A stretch of DNA of 64,000 nt from a virus. Shown in pieces: positions 26,264-34,260 of the stretch. The notes beneath the pieces are model-generated. The model was not told the DNA's origin, did no database searches, and saw nothing but the letters and a program-made list of their open reading frames with translations. Numbering within the stretch: the first letter of the stretch is position 1; the number at the start of each line of letters is the position of its first letter. Position numbers and translations under genes: made by a program. The stretch covers positions 1-64,000 of the IMG/VR virus record IMGVR_UViG_3300045974_000167. One strand, 5' to 3'.

Positions 26264-27844
26264 ATGGCTCAGGCGTTCCAGACCGACTTCGTACAGTCGG
26301 ACGCCTTTGAGGCCGCTGCTCCTTCGGGTGCGCTTGATGGAAGCATCGTTGCGCCTACTAGTACCGTAACCGGATCTCTTTCCGTAGTAAAAGCACTAAC
26401 CGGTACGGTTGCGGCGCAGGTTTCTACTGTTTCCGGGTCATTATCTGTAGTAAAGACCCTCACCGGTACTGTAGCTGCTCAAGTCTCTACTGTAACTGGT
26501 GATCTAACTGCTTTTGGTAGTCTAACAGGGGCCGTCGCCGCCGTAACAAGCACGGTTACCGGCGATTTATCTGTAGTAAAGACCCTTCAGGGCGCGGTTG
26601 TCGCCCCCGCGTCTACTGTCTCCGGAGAGCTAGCTAAAACCGCAGCCCTTGCTGGTGCAATCAATTGCACAAGTACGGTGGTCGGCGGTATCTCCCTAGC
26701 GGTCAATCTCACCGGTACTGTAACTGGGATCCCTTCAACCGTTTCCGGTACTGTCTCCCAGGTTGTAAACCTAGCGGGCGCTGTACCCGGGATTACTTCT
26801 ACCGTAACTGGGTCCGTCAATAAGACGGATACTCTAACCGGTGTAATCGCCGCCCAGGTAAGTACGGTCGCAGGTGACTTGACCGTCATTTCTTTGACGG
26901 CACTAACCGGCAGTATCGCCGCCCCCGCATCAACCGTTACCGGTGAGTTAGCAGTAACTAAGACTCTCTCCGGGGCGGTTGTCTCTGCTGCCTCAACTGT
27001 AGCGGGGTCCATAACTAAGGTCGCCACTCTTACAGGGGCGGTGCCCGCAGTTACGTCCGTTGTATCCGGGTCACTTGCCTTAGTTAAGGCGTTATCCGGC
27101 GCTATTAGTGCCATCACCAGTACCGTTACCGGTTCCCTAACCTCGGTAGGGGACACTCAACTAAGCGGAACAATCGCCGCTATTCCCAGTATTGTTACTG
27201 GTGATCTAGGCGTAAGTAAGAACCTGACCGGTAGTGTCCCGGCCCAGGTATCTATCGTTACCGGTAAACTGACCATCGACCTGCACGGGGCTATAGGCAT
27301 TGCCCCTTCGGTTGTTACCGGTGAACTGACGGTAGGAAAGAGTCTGTCGGGATCGATCATTTCCCCGGCATCTATCGTTAGTGGCGATCTCTATAAGGTA
27401 GTCACGTTAGTCGGCAGCATCCCGGGGCAAGTATCTGTTGTCTCCGGTGAACTACTGTCCTCGTCCACCCTTACTGGGTCAGTATACGGAACTGCCACCG
27501 TCGCCGCTGAATTATCGAAGCGGGTTAACCTAGATGGCTTCGTTCTTTGCCCCAGTAGCGATGTTGCTGGGGAGCTAACTTACGTCGTCAATCTATCCGG
27601 CAACGTCGTAGCCCTAGCCACCCTGCTGGGTGAATTGTACGTATCCCAACCGGGCGTTAGTGTCTCAATCGATATTGGGAAACGTGTCTTAACTATTTAC
27701 GGGCTGGGGCCGATAGCGGTAGTTAAGACGATATTCCCTACCGCTGACATCAATACTATGCGGCCCGCCCACAAGATTTATGCCGCCGAACCCGTGGCAA
27801 CATGGGTAGTTACTGGCGCTAAGAACAAAACTTTCGTATCATAG
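26264..27844 (+). CDS. Fiber protein built of ~21 tandem 21-residue repeats
   Basis: 526 residues. From about residue 22 to 470 the chain is a tandem array with consensus L-(T/S)-G-x-(I/V)-x-A-x-x-S-T-V-(T/S)-G-x-L-x-(V/K)-x-K-x, mostly 21 residues per unit, which should make a regular beta-helix or beta-spiral shaft. One unit (about residues 129-148, LAGAINCTSTV) is one residue short, exactly where the dispersed palindrome lies. The last ~60 residues (VSVSIDIGKRVLTIYGLG....) are a cap or attachment domain. Probable long side fiber. Confidence 0.75.
   Translation: MAQAFQTDFVQSDAFEAAAPSGALDGSIVAPTSTVTGSLSVVKALTGTVAAQVSTVSGSLSVVKTLTGTVAAQVSTVTGDLTAFGSLTGAVAAVTSTVTGDLSVVKTLQGAVVAPASTVSGELAKTAALAGAINCTSTVVGGISLAVNLTGTVTGIPSTVSGTVSQVVNLAGAVPGITSTVTGSVNKTDTLTGVIAAQVSTVAGDLTVISLTALTGSIAAPASTVTGELAVTKTLSGAVVSAASTVAGSITKVATLTGAVPAVTSVVSGSLALVKALSGAISAITSTVTGSLTSVGDTQLSGTIAAIPSIVTGDLGVSKNLTGSVPAQVSIVTGKLTIDLHGAIGIAPSVVTGELTVGKSLSGSIISPASIVSGDLYKVVTLVGSIPGQVSVVSGELLSSSTLTGSVYGTATVAAELSKRVNLDGFVLCPSSDVAGELTYVVNLSGNVVALATLLGELYVSQPGVSVSIDIGKRVLTIYGLGPIAVVKTIFPTADINTMRPAHKIYAAEPVATWVVTGAKNKTFVS
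26656..26669 (+). repeat. Dispersed palindrome TGCAATCAATTGCA
   Basis: Perfect palindrome inside the fiber repeat array, read as GAINCT. The repeat unit here lacks one codon relative to its neighbours. Confidence 0.85.
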
Positions 27845-27853
27845 AGGGCATAT

Positions 27854-28180
27854 ATGATTACCGTGACGATGGATCAGGGCGAGTACAAAAGGATTGAGGT
27901 TGATTACCTCGGATCCGGTACCCCGTGGGATGATTTAACAGGTTGCACTATTGAAATGTCTGGGAAACTCGATATTAAATCTGCAACCGCTGATTTCACG
28001 GCGGCGGGCGCTCTAGGAGCGGCTAATTCGGATGGCAAGATTACAAAGTGGGGAGCAGCGGTACCATCGAACGTAGTGGCAGGTATTTACGAGGTAGCAC
28101 TCACTCTATCTAAGTCGGGGGCGACGTTCGGCTTTCCACAGATCGAAACGTGTAAGCTGATCGTCTTGAAACACGCATGA
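27854..28180 (+). CDS. Baseplate/fiber N-terminal-domain-like protein
   Basis: 108 residues. MITVTMDQGEYKRIEVDYLGSG and later GIYEVALTLS..GATFGFPQI resemble the Ig-like attachment domain of BppU-type and fiber N-terminal proteins (ITVxxGDTxxIxxxV). Likely links fibers to the tail tip. Its stop overlaps the start of the hemerythrin gene (ATGA), so the two are translationally coupled. Confidence 0.5.
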   Translation: MITVTMDQGEYKRIEVDYLGSGTPWDDLTGCTIEMSGKLDIKSATADFTAAGALGAANSDGKITKWGAAVPSNVVAGIYEVALTLSKSGATFGFPQIETCKLIVLKHA

Positions 28181-28608
28181 TTCCAGAAGAGTTACGAACC
28201 GGGCACGAGATCATAGACACACAGCATAACTCAATTCTCACCGAGTTGAATTTGCTCAAGAAGGTGCTAGACGAAGGGGGTCTTTCAACCCCGGTCGTCT
28301 TAGAATTCGTAACATTCTTACGCAACCACTTCACGGACCACTTCACAGATGAAGAGGTCTTGATGCATAGGTTGAATTATCCAGCGGCTAACTTGCATGT
28401 AGACGAACACCTCAAGTTCTTCGATGTGTTCATCCATACGCGAGCTAAGATTCTTGCTAACGGTGCCACCACTGAGAACATCGATAACCTAGTAAGTTCA
28501 TTGAGTGGTTGGCTGACAGATCACATCCTAAGCACTGATGTTTTACTTGCCAGATTCGTCCGTGGGGAAAAACTGCCCGAAATCCCCATGTATGAGCGCG
28601 GATATTAA
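28177..28608 (+). CDS. Bacteriohemerythrin
   Basis: 143 residues, about the normal length for the family. All seven diiron ligands of bacterial hemerythrins can be placed with canonical spacing: His17 (DTQH), His55 and Glu59 (HFTDE), His74 and His78 (HVDEH), His116 and Asp121 (HILSTD). The GHEIIDTQH start and YP...H...H also match. Hemerythrins bind O2 reversibly at a diiron site in a four-helix bundle and act in oxygen storage, delivery or sensing. Coupled by ATGA overlap to a fiber gene at the end of the structural operon, so it is expressed late or packaged. No extra sensor domain. Confidence 0.9.
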   Translation: MIPEELRTGHEIIDTQHNSILTELNLLKKVLDEGGLSTPVVLEFVTFLRNHFTDHFTDEEVLMHRLNYPAANLHVDEHLKFFDVFIHTRAKILANGATTENIDNLVSSLSGWLTDHILSTDVLLARFVRGEKLPEIPMYERGY

Positions 28609-28635
28609 AAATCTGGGCCGCAACGATAAATTTCC

Positions 28636-28664
28636 TTGCGCCCTTTAGTTAATTTCTGTACCTT
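28636..28664 (+). promoter_or_regulatory. Candidate promoter upstream of AAA+ gene
   Basis: TTGCGC, 17 bp, TACCTT in the 99-nt gap after the structural operon. Weaker than the TTGACA promoters. Confidence 0.35.
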
Positions 28665-28707
28665 CTAAATCGTCGGCAACACCTACCCGCCGCCCAATGG
28701 AGTGCGC

Positions 28708-29910
28708 TTGTTTGACCTAGCTTTCAAGGCTCGTCTGCCCATTATCGGTGTGCAGACGGATGATACCGCTAACTTCGATAAGGTACTCGCGTTTTACGCG
28801 GCCCCTAAGAAGGTGGCTTCTCTTGCGGAGAAGCACAAGACGCTAGGTCCGTACCTCTACTGGACTGATGATGAGGATCTGGTTACCACGGATACCTACG
28901 AGGAATTCCGCGCCGCAGGATTGTCGCTAATAGTCCTTAATTTCGATACTTCCCGCAAGAATCCACTGATTTTCGACGGAGGCATCCTCCCGACCCCGGA
29001 TCCTTTAGTCAGGTATCTTCTATCTGATATGCTAGGGGAAGAATGGGTAGAGCCAATCATCCCAGGTCTTCGCGGCCTGTCTCTGAAATCCATTAGGGAA
29101 GTCCTACTACTTACCCAAGCACGAGTTAATGGAATTACCCTCGCTGAGATCCGGCGCACTAGGTCGTCCCTCGTGGGTGGGGCTACCGGACTCTATCTTG
29201 AGGATTCTAGCTATGACTTTTACCAGTGGCCGGAACATCTTAGGGCGTGGTTGGAGCTTAATAAGTCGTATTTTCACAAGGAAACGCACCACAAGCTTGT
29301 ACCAAGGGGACTTATGTTTAACGGACCTCCCGGTGTGGGGAAGTCCATGGCGGCTAAGGCCATCGCAAATACGTTTGGTGTACCGCTATACCGATTCGAT
29401 ATCTCAAGCACTCTCGACAAATACATCGGAGTCTCCGAGGGTCGAGTTCAGAACGTTCTTGATCTCGTCAACCGAGAAGCCCCCTGTGTTCTTCTCCTAG
29501 ACGAAGTAGAGAAAATCTTCCAGGGTAAGGAGGATTCGGGGGTAATCAATCGACTGTTATCTAAGTTACTGTGGTGGCTTGCAGAACATCAGAGCCGGGT
29601 GTTCACGGTTATGACCACTAATGATAAGAGTTCGATCCCTCCCGAGTTGTACCGGACAGGCCGCATCGATAAGGTGATGCCTATCTCCAAGTTGACGTTC
29701 AATGAATCCCGTAAGTTTGCGGCGCAGGTGTTCGAGAGTATCCTAGAGATGAAGCCCGCTCTAGGACAAGTCCCGACGATTACGAAGGCTCTGCAATCGA
29801 TTGCGCCCGCAGACTATCATCCTGACTTTCCCCTACTAGCCCACGCCGATGTAACGGAGGTAGTCGTTAACGAAATTAAAAAGCACGGTTGGGACGTTCC
29901 CAAAAAATAA
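28708..29910 (+). CDS. AAA+ ATPase
   Basis: 400 residues. Start chosen at TTG 28708: AATGGAGTG (28696-28704) lies 5 nt upstream, as in the neighbouring TTG-start gene; GTG 28702 falls inside that ribosome site. Walker A GPPGVGKS (about 207), Walker B VLLLDEVEK (about 260), sensor-1 TTND and RTGRID arginine-finger region make this a classical FtsH/Cdc48-type AAA ATPase. There is no protease motif. Phages carry such stand-alone ATPases near replication genes; a remodelling role is likely but the client is unknown. Confidence 0.8.
   Translation: MFDLAFKARLPIIGVQTDDTANFDKVLAFYAAPKKVASLAEKHKTLGPYLYWTDDEDLVTTDTYEEFRAAGLSLIVLNFDTSRKNPLIFDGGILPTPDPLVRYLLSDMLGEEWVEPIIPGLRGLSLKSIREVLLLTQARVNGITLAEIRRTRSSLVGGATGLYLEDSSYDFYQWPEHLRAWLELNKSYFHKETHHKLVPRGLMFNGPPGVGKSMAAKAIANTFGVPLYRFDISSTLDKYIGVSEGRVQNVLDLVNREAPCVLLLDEVEKIFQGKEDSGVINRLLSKLLWWLAEHQSRVFTVMTTNDKSSIPPELYRTGRIDKVMPISKLTFNESRKFAAQVFESILEMKPALGQVPTITKALQSIAPADYHPDFPLLAHADVTEVVVNEIKKHGWDVPKK
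29792..29805 (+). repeat. Dispersed palindrome, variant TGCAATCGATTGCG
   Basis: In the AAA+ gene, read as LQSIAP; only the last base differs from the perfect palindrome. Confidence 0.65.
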
Positions 29911-29914
29911 TCGG

Positions 29915-29943
29915 TTGACAAATCTAGGTTGATTTGTTACGGT
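29915..29943 (+). promoter_or_regulatory. Sigma-70-like promoter
   Basis: TTGACA (29915-29920), 17 bp, TACGGT (29938-29943), ahead of AATGGAGTG and a TTG start at 29986. Confidence 0.7.
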
Positions 29944-29985
29944 GCAAATCGCTGTTGCGGTACAACCCAAACAATGGAGTGATAC

Positions 29986-30591
29986 TTGAATCCTGCACTT
30001 AAGACGGTCGAAGACGTTGAGAAGCACTTTGCTCCCCTCGTTGGGGAGAAGCCGGTGTTCCGTACGGGGACCGGTCGTCCGTACATCCGCATCGCAAACA
30101 AGGGTGATGCCAGCCTTTTCCTCAATGTTGTCCTTGAATCCTTCGAGTACAAGGAGAAGCCGGTGCGCGGAGTCGTTGCCCGGTTCTTCCAGACAGGGGG
30201 GGTGCCTACGTCCTTCGCCCCGCCGCTCAAGGTCCGCGCCGAAGGGAACTTTGAGGGAACTAAGCTGTTCCGGCTGTCGAAGCTGAATTTCGCGCTGTGT
30301 GATTACGCGCATCCCGCGCCGATCACGGCATGGCACAACCAGAAGGTCACGCTCCAGCTTGTTGAGTGGCTTCAGGGCGTGGTTCAGTTTGCCTCTGCGA
30401 CCCCGGTGGGTCCGGAGGTGCTCGCTCAGATCGTAGAGCTGACGATCCCTTCCGCCGATAAGGTGTCGGATGCGAAGGAACTGTTCTCTCTCGACCCGTT
30501 CGATGGGGACGACAAGAACGCGAAGGCTGTTCCCTCTGAGGGCGATGCCGAAGAGGCTGATGAGCCCGACGAGGATGTCGAGGGAGAGTAG
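29986..30591 (+). CDS. Acidic-tailed protein, unknown (early gene)
   Basis: 201 residues, TTG start behind AATGGAGTGATAC. The body (FRTGTGRPYIRI..., VVARFFQTGG, AHPAPITAWHNQKVTLQLVEWLQ) gives way to a strongly acidic C-terminus (EEADEPDEDVEGE), a layout common in single-strand DNA-binding and other replication proteins that contact partners through an acidic tail. Own strong promoter and G/C-ending codons suggest high expression. Family not recognised. Confidence 0.6.
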   Translation: MNPALKTVEDVEKHFAPLVGEKPVFRTGTGRPYIRIANKGDASLFLNVVLESFEYKEKPVRGVVARFFQTGGVPTSFAPPLKVRAEGNFEGTKLFRLSKLNFALCDYAHPAPITAWHNQKVTLQLVEWLQGVVQFASATPVGPEVLAQIVELTIPSADKVSDAKELFSLDPFDGDDKNAKAVPSEGDAEEADEPDEDVEGE

Positions 30592-30596
30592 GCCGT

Positions 30597-30691
30597 ACTG
30601 AGGGGCTGCCCACGCTGCACCGCCACGCCGCCCCCCTCAGTTGCAGCCCCCCGCGCCGGGTCGGGGCTCCCAAAACCCGGCACTTTCTATT
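30597..30691 (+). terminator. Possible terminator hairpins
   Basis: ACTGAGGGG and CCCCTCAGT form a 9-bp stem around a 26-nt loop; a second stem GCCGGGT/ACCCGGC (30655-30661 with 30675-30681) is followed by ACTTTCTATTTG. Neither has a clean T run. Confidence 0.4.
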
Positions 30692-30702
30692 TGAGGGGAT
30701 AG

Positions 30703-31713
30703 ATGCCCGAAAACGTGATAGTCGTTAAGCCTGTGTATAAACAGATCACGGGCAGCATGAATTCTGCGGCGCTCCTAGCTCAAATAATTTATTGGCATAC
30801 CCCCGGCGCTACCGGCGCGACTAAGCTGCGCGTAAAACGCGATGGGGAATTGTGGCTCGTTAAATCGTGGAAGGATTGGGAAACCGAAATCGGCCTTTCC
30901 CGAATGCAGAGCCGTGTAGCTCTTGACAAACTGCGGGCATTGGGGCTTATATTCACCCAAGTCCACAAGTTTAACAGCACGCCAACGACGTACATCAAGC
31001 TCCGGGTAGACATGCTTGATGCGGCCATCGAAAAGGTCAATGATTCCGCCGAAAAGTTACCGGTAACCAATCACGGAATGGTTACCAAGGGCCAATCCGA
31101 TTGGTTACCGGTAACCAATCTTATAACAGAGACTACTAAACAAGAGACTACACATGACACTTTGTCCGCAAAATCAGAGAATGTCAAAGAAGCAGTAGAG
31201 AAGGAAAATATGGCAACATTAGAAGAGACATTAAAATTTAAGAAAGAACAGGCTGAAAAAGTTTTAGCGGGAACGAATCCGGCGAAACTCGCTCTACGCT
31301 GGAAGAAGCGACTAGCCAAGACATATGGCGGTTATGTGAAAGATTTGACCGGTGCCGAAATGGGACAGCTCGGTCTACTCGCTAAGATGATGGGGCCTAC
31401 GGACACGGCTAAGTACATCGAAAAGACCGTGGATCTCGCGGCTACGAACTGGGAGGAGTATGTATTTGAGGTCAGGGCCAAGTACGGGTTAACCACGACA
31501 CCCGAAAGACCCGTTGTAGGTTTCCTACTGAAGTACCATGATGTTGCTATTCAGATGTTGCAATCGAGTGCAAAACAGGTTAAGCCTCAGAATGTAACTC
31601 CGTTGAAGGCGGAATCTGTTGCCGCGCCTCAAGAAGTGACTAAGACTAAGGTTGACGTAGCTTCTAAACAAATGGTCGCGGAGGCCCTCGCAAAACTGAA
31701 GCAACAGAAATGA
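30703..31713 (+). CDS. Replication initiator / replisome organizer
   Basis: 336 residues. The N-terminal ~110 residues have the winged-helix pattern of phage replisome organizers (MNSAALLAQIIYWH, DGELWLVKSWKDWETEIGLS, LDKLRALGLIFTQVHKF, YIKL). The Lys/Glu-rich middle (about 145-190) is encoded by A/T-rich DNA with short iterated palindromes, as in lambda O where the origin lies inside the initiator gene. Followed by a loader-like gene and the DnaB helicase gene. Probably binds the origin and recruits the helicase loader. Confidence 0.75.
   Translation: MPENVIVVKPVYKQITGSMNSAALLAQIIYWHTPGATGATKLRVKRDGELWLVKSWKDWETEIGLSRMQSRVALDKLRALGLIFTQVHKFNSTPTTYIKLRVDMLDAAIEKVNDSAEKLPVTNHGMVTKGQSDWLPVTNLITETTKQETTHDTLSAKSENVKEAVEKENMATLEETLKFKKEQAEKVLAGTNPAKLALRWKKRLAKTYGGYVKDLTGAEMGQLGLLAKMMGPTDTAKYIEKTVDLAATNWEEYVFEVRAKYGLTTTPERPVVGFLLKYHDVAIQMLQSSAKQVKPQNVTPLKAESVAAPQEVTKTKVDVASKQMVAEALAKLKQQK
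31056..31260. other. Candidate replication origin inside initiator gene
   Basis: GTTACCGGTAACCAATC occurs at 31056-31072 and again as the right part of a perfect 22-bp palindrome at 31099-31120 (centre ACCGGT). A further GGTTACCAA is at 31080-31088. Directly after comes a clearly A/T-rich stretch (about 31121-31260), unlike the G/C-rich surroundings, which could serve as the unwinding element. Confidence 0.6.
31559..31572 (+). repeat. Dispersed palindrome, variant TGCAATCGAGTGCA
   Basis: In the initiator gene, read as LQSSAK; arms intact. Confidence 0.6.
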
Positions 31714-31722
31714 GGAGAAGTC

Positions 31723-32253
31723 ATGCTAAACGCAGAACATCACGACCGACTCATTAAGAACTTGGACGCGATTTGCCATACCGCAAACGTGCCCAAGACC
31801 TTTATGCAGAAGTCGGCCAAGGAGTTCTGCTCCGGGGTAGAGCTGGATTGGCTCACTCGCTTCCCTGTTTTCCAGCGAGAGGGCAAAGGTCTTGTGCTTG
31901 TTGGTAAGCACGAAACCGCTCCCGATATAAAGATGATGGCAATGGCCGCAACACTCCTGCGTAACTATATCGACGCCCGTGTCATTACCGTGCAGACGTT
32001 GCTTGAGGCTTCCGAGCATCACCATGAGATCCCTGATCCCACGGTGCTGCTCATTCCGAACCTGTATGTACGACAGGGCGGAAAGGGAATCCCCTCTTGG
32101 AAGATGAGCCTCATCTACGACCTACTCCTGTCCCGCTTCACGGCGGGGAAGGTTACGGTCGCCTACGTTGAGGATATGAAGGTACTAGCCGCTGATTACG
32201 GGGCATTAATGGCGCAGCACTTGAAGTCGGGCTACCTAATCTCCGAAGGGTAG
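31723..32253 (+). CDS. Helicase-loader-like protein, degenerate P-loop
   Basis: 176 residues. Placement between initiator and DnaB and the pattern GLVLVG...KMMAMAATLLRNY followed by TVLLIPNLY...... and later TVAYVEDM, LMAQHL recall DnaC/IstB-type AAA+ loaders. However, the Walker A GKT/S and the acidic Walker B residues are absent, so ATP binding is doubtful. Could be a catalytically inactive loader or a partner that only bridges initiator and helicase. Shine-Dalgarno GAGGAGAAG upstream. Confidence 0.5.
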   Translation: MLNAEHHDRLIKNLDAICHTANVPKTFMQKSAKEFCSGVELDWLTRFPVFQREGKGLVLVGKHETAPDIKMMAMAATLLRNYIDARVITVQTLLEASEHHHEIPDPTVLLIPNLYVRQGGKGIPSWKMSLIYDLLLSRFTAGKVTVAYVEDMKVLAADYGALMAQHLKSGYLISEG

Positions 32254-32257
32254 AACT

Positions 32258-32716
32258 GTGTCTAAAACTATTGAGCTAACCGGTCTTCGCTTCGGAAGAC
32301 TGGTGGTGGGAGATTTTGCCGGAATTTCTAAATTTGGGAGTAAACTTTGGGAATGCCTCTGTGATTGCGGAACAACCAAGATAATCTCGTCCGCAAGCTT
32401 GCGGCAAGGTGGTACTGTCTCCTGCGGTTGCAAGATGCGTGAGGGTCGTCCCCCTAAACACGGTAAAACTGGTTCTAAAGTATGGAAAGCATGGGAAGCC
32501 ATGCTTGACCGTTGCCATAATCCTAAGAACAAGCGGTTCCACGATTACGGAGGGCGTGGAATCGTCGTATGTTACCGATGGCTAAAGTTTGAAAACTTTT
32601 ACGAGGATATGTGGGATCCCGCAAAGGGTATGTCCCTAGATAGACTTAATAACGACGGCAATTACGAACCAAGTAACTGCCGATGGGCTACGGCAAAAAC
32701 AACAGGCATCGAATAG
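32258..32716 (+). CDS. HNH-like putative homing endonuclease
   Basis: 152 residues, GTG start. It matches a widespread phage family: LTGLRFGRLVV, W.C.CDCG, VSCGC, HG, W..M..RCHNPKN..F..YGGRGI.VC.RW..F..F..DM and DRLNNDGNYEPSNCRWAT. The last block resembles HNH nuclease cores. Such genes invade replication gene clusters, and this one sits between loader and helicase. Family members normally run on past CRWAT with a basic tail; here the frame stops after 7 residues, while another frame continues with KNNRHRIDVNPNPTRRERRL, hinting at a frameshift at an A-rich run near 32695. Confidence 0.6.
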   Translation: MSKTIELTGLRFGRLVVGDFAGISKFGSKLWECLCDCGTTKIISSASLRQGGTVSCGCKMREGRPPKHGKTGSKVWKAWEAMLDRCHNPKNKRFHDYGGRGIVVCYRWLKFENFYEDMWDPAKGMSLDRLNNDGNYEPSNCRWATAKTTGIE

Positions 32717-32758
32717 ACGTAAACCCAAACCCTACGCGCCGCGAAAGAAGGTTGCGTA

Positions 32759-34039
32759 ATGTCTACGTTCATGCTCGGGGCAAAAGCTATAAAGAAATTG
32801 GCCCTCGAACAGAATGCTCTTGCGTTCTTCCAGGCGAAATTTTCTCCTCCGATGTTCAAGGGCGAGAAAGAGCTTGCGCTGCTGGAATTCACAAGAAAGC
32901 ACTATGACGAGTGCCACACACTCCCAACGATTCAAACTCTGGAAACGAAGTTCCCGGAGATCAAGGAGATAGACGTACCCGAACCGTCGATTTACTACGT
33001 CAAGCAGATGGAGAAGAGGTTTGGATATGACCTCTTGAGCAAGGCGACGGCGGAAAGCAGGGATATCTTAAAGAAGGACGACGAAGCTGTTGAAAATGCA
33101 TGGAAGATTCTGCGGGATGCCCAAAATACTTGGACCCAGCAGAAGTACAGACATAAGATCCTAGATGTAAATGTAGACCTGCCCGAATTGCTGCTCACGC
33201 AGTACCACGGGAACCTACTGGGATCGGATATGGCCCCCGCATTCTTCGGGTGGCCGTATCTAGACGACCTTGGTGGGATTGCCCCTGCCGAGGTTGTTTC
33301 TTTTGTGGGCCGTCCTGCTACTGGGAAGTCCTACAAGATGCTGTATTGCGCCCTCCATAACTGGAGCAAGCGCCACGAAAACGTGCTGTTTGTGTCGATG
33401 GAGATGGGGCACCTGCTCATCGGTCAGCGCGTTGGTGCCATGTATACCAACACGCCCGTCAAGCAACTGATGGCGGGGGGGTTCTCAAGTCAGACGTTCT
33501 TGATGTTCGCTGAGAAGATTACGGATATCAAGAAAGAGCCCGCAAAGTTCTACGTTATCGACGGTAATCTCGCGGCCAGCGTAGACGATATTTACAACCT
33601 CGCACTTCTCCTGAAGTGTAGAATCGTCTTCATCGACGGTGCCTATATGTTGAGGCACCCGAACCCTAGACTCGATAGGTATACGAAGGTTGCCGAAAAC
33701 ATCGAATGGATCAAGCGTGTCTCGTCGGATAACAAGTTCATTACGTTCTGTTCGTGGCAGTTTGCCAAGACGGCCGTGACGAAGAAGAAGCAGAAAGGGG
33801 CGAAAGAGGGGCTAGAGGATATCGGCTACTCCGATGCGATTGGTCAAATCAGCGCCCTCGTCATAGGTATCATGCAGGAAGAGGGCGTAGAAACGATAAT
33901 GAAGCGAAAGCTTGAGTTACTGAAGGGTCGTAACGGTGAAATCGGTTCGTGGGAAATCAATTGGAATTTCATGGAGATGGACTTCCAACAGGTAGATGTT
34001 AATACCCAAAAAACCTCCGACGAATTGCAGTATGTATGA
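32759..34039 (+). CDS. dnaB: Replicative DNA helicase, DnaB-like
   Basis: 426 residues. RecA-type motor domain with Walker A GRPATGKS (about 184), the DnaB-typical LFVSMEM, Walker B CRIVFIDGAYML and FCSWQF. The N-terminal ~120 residues are a helical collar distinct from cellular DnaB. Unwinds DNA at the fork together with the primase at 35737. Start ATG is preceded by GAAAGAAGG. Next gene overlaps by ATGA. No intein. Confidence 0.85.
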   Translation: MSTFMLGAKAIKKLALEQNALAFFQAKFSPPMFKGEKELALLEFTRKHYDECHTLPTIQTLETKFPEIKEIDVPEPSIYYVKQMEKRFGYDLLSKATAESRDILKKDDEAVENAWKILRDAQNTWTQQKYRHKILDVNVDLPELLLTQYHGNLLGSDMAPAFFGWPYLDDLGGIAPAEVVSFVGRPATGKSYKMLYCALHNWSKRHENVLFVSMEMGHLLIGQRVGAMYTNTPVKQLMAGGFSSQTFLMFAEKITDIKKEPAKFYVIDGNLAASVDDIYNLALLLKCRIVFIDGAYMLRHPNPRLDRYTKVAENIEWIKRVSSDNKFITFCSWQFAKTAVTKKKQKGAKEGLEDIGYSDAIGQISALVIGIMQEEGVETIMKRKLELLKGRNGEIGSWEINWNFMEMDFQQVDVNTQKTSDELQYV

Positions 34040-34260
34040 GCGGAAATCCCTGGACAAAACTAGATTCCGCCCCTATAATAAACATACTAACGGTTGAACC
34101 CTGTAAGTGTCTAAAATATAAGTACCCGCACGTTCATAAGCCGATTCAGGATAAAGACGGCGATATCTTCGCGTGGGATGATCAACCGGTAGCGTTACCC
34201 CCGGGAATGACCAGCTTCAAATTTAATTTACTCAAACCTTTTAAGGGAATATACAAATGA
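34036..34260 (+). CDS. Small hypothetical protein
   Basis: 74 residues, overlapping both neighbours by ATGA, so co-translated with the helicase. EPCKCLKYKYPHVHKP has a C-K-C plus two His that might bind metal. No known family. Confidence 0.5.
   Translation: MSGNPWTKLDSAPIINILTVEPCKCLKYKYPHVHKPIQDKDGDIFAWDDQPVALPPGMTSFKFNLLKPFKGIYK

Noticed and set aside
28702-28704. GTG start for the AAA+ ATPase
   Set aside because: It overlaps the AATGGAGTG ribosome site; TTG at 28708 has normal spacing.
29945-29961. TGCAAATCGCTGTTGCG near a promoter
   Set aside because: Spacing between the half-sites is longer than in the family, so not counted.
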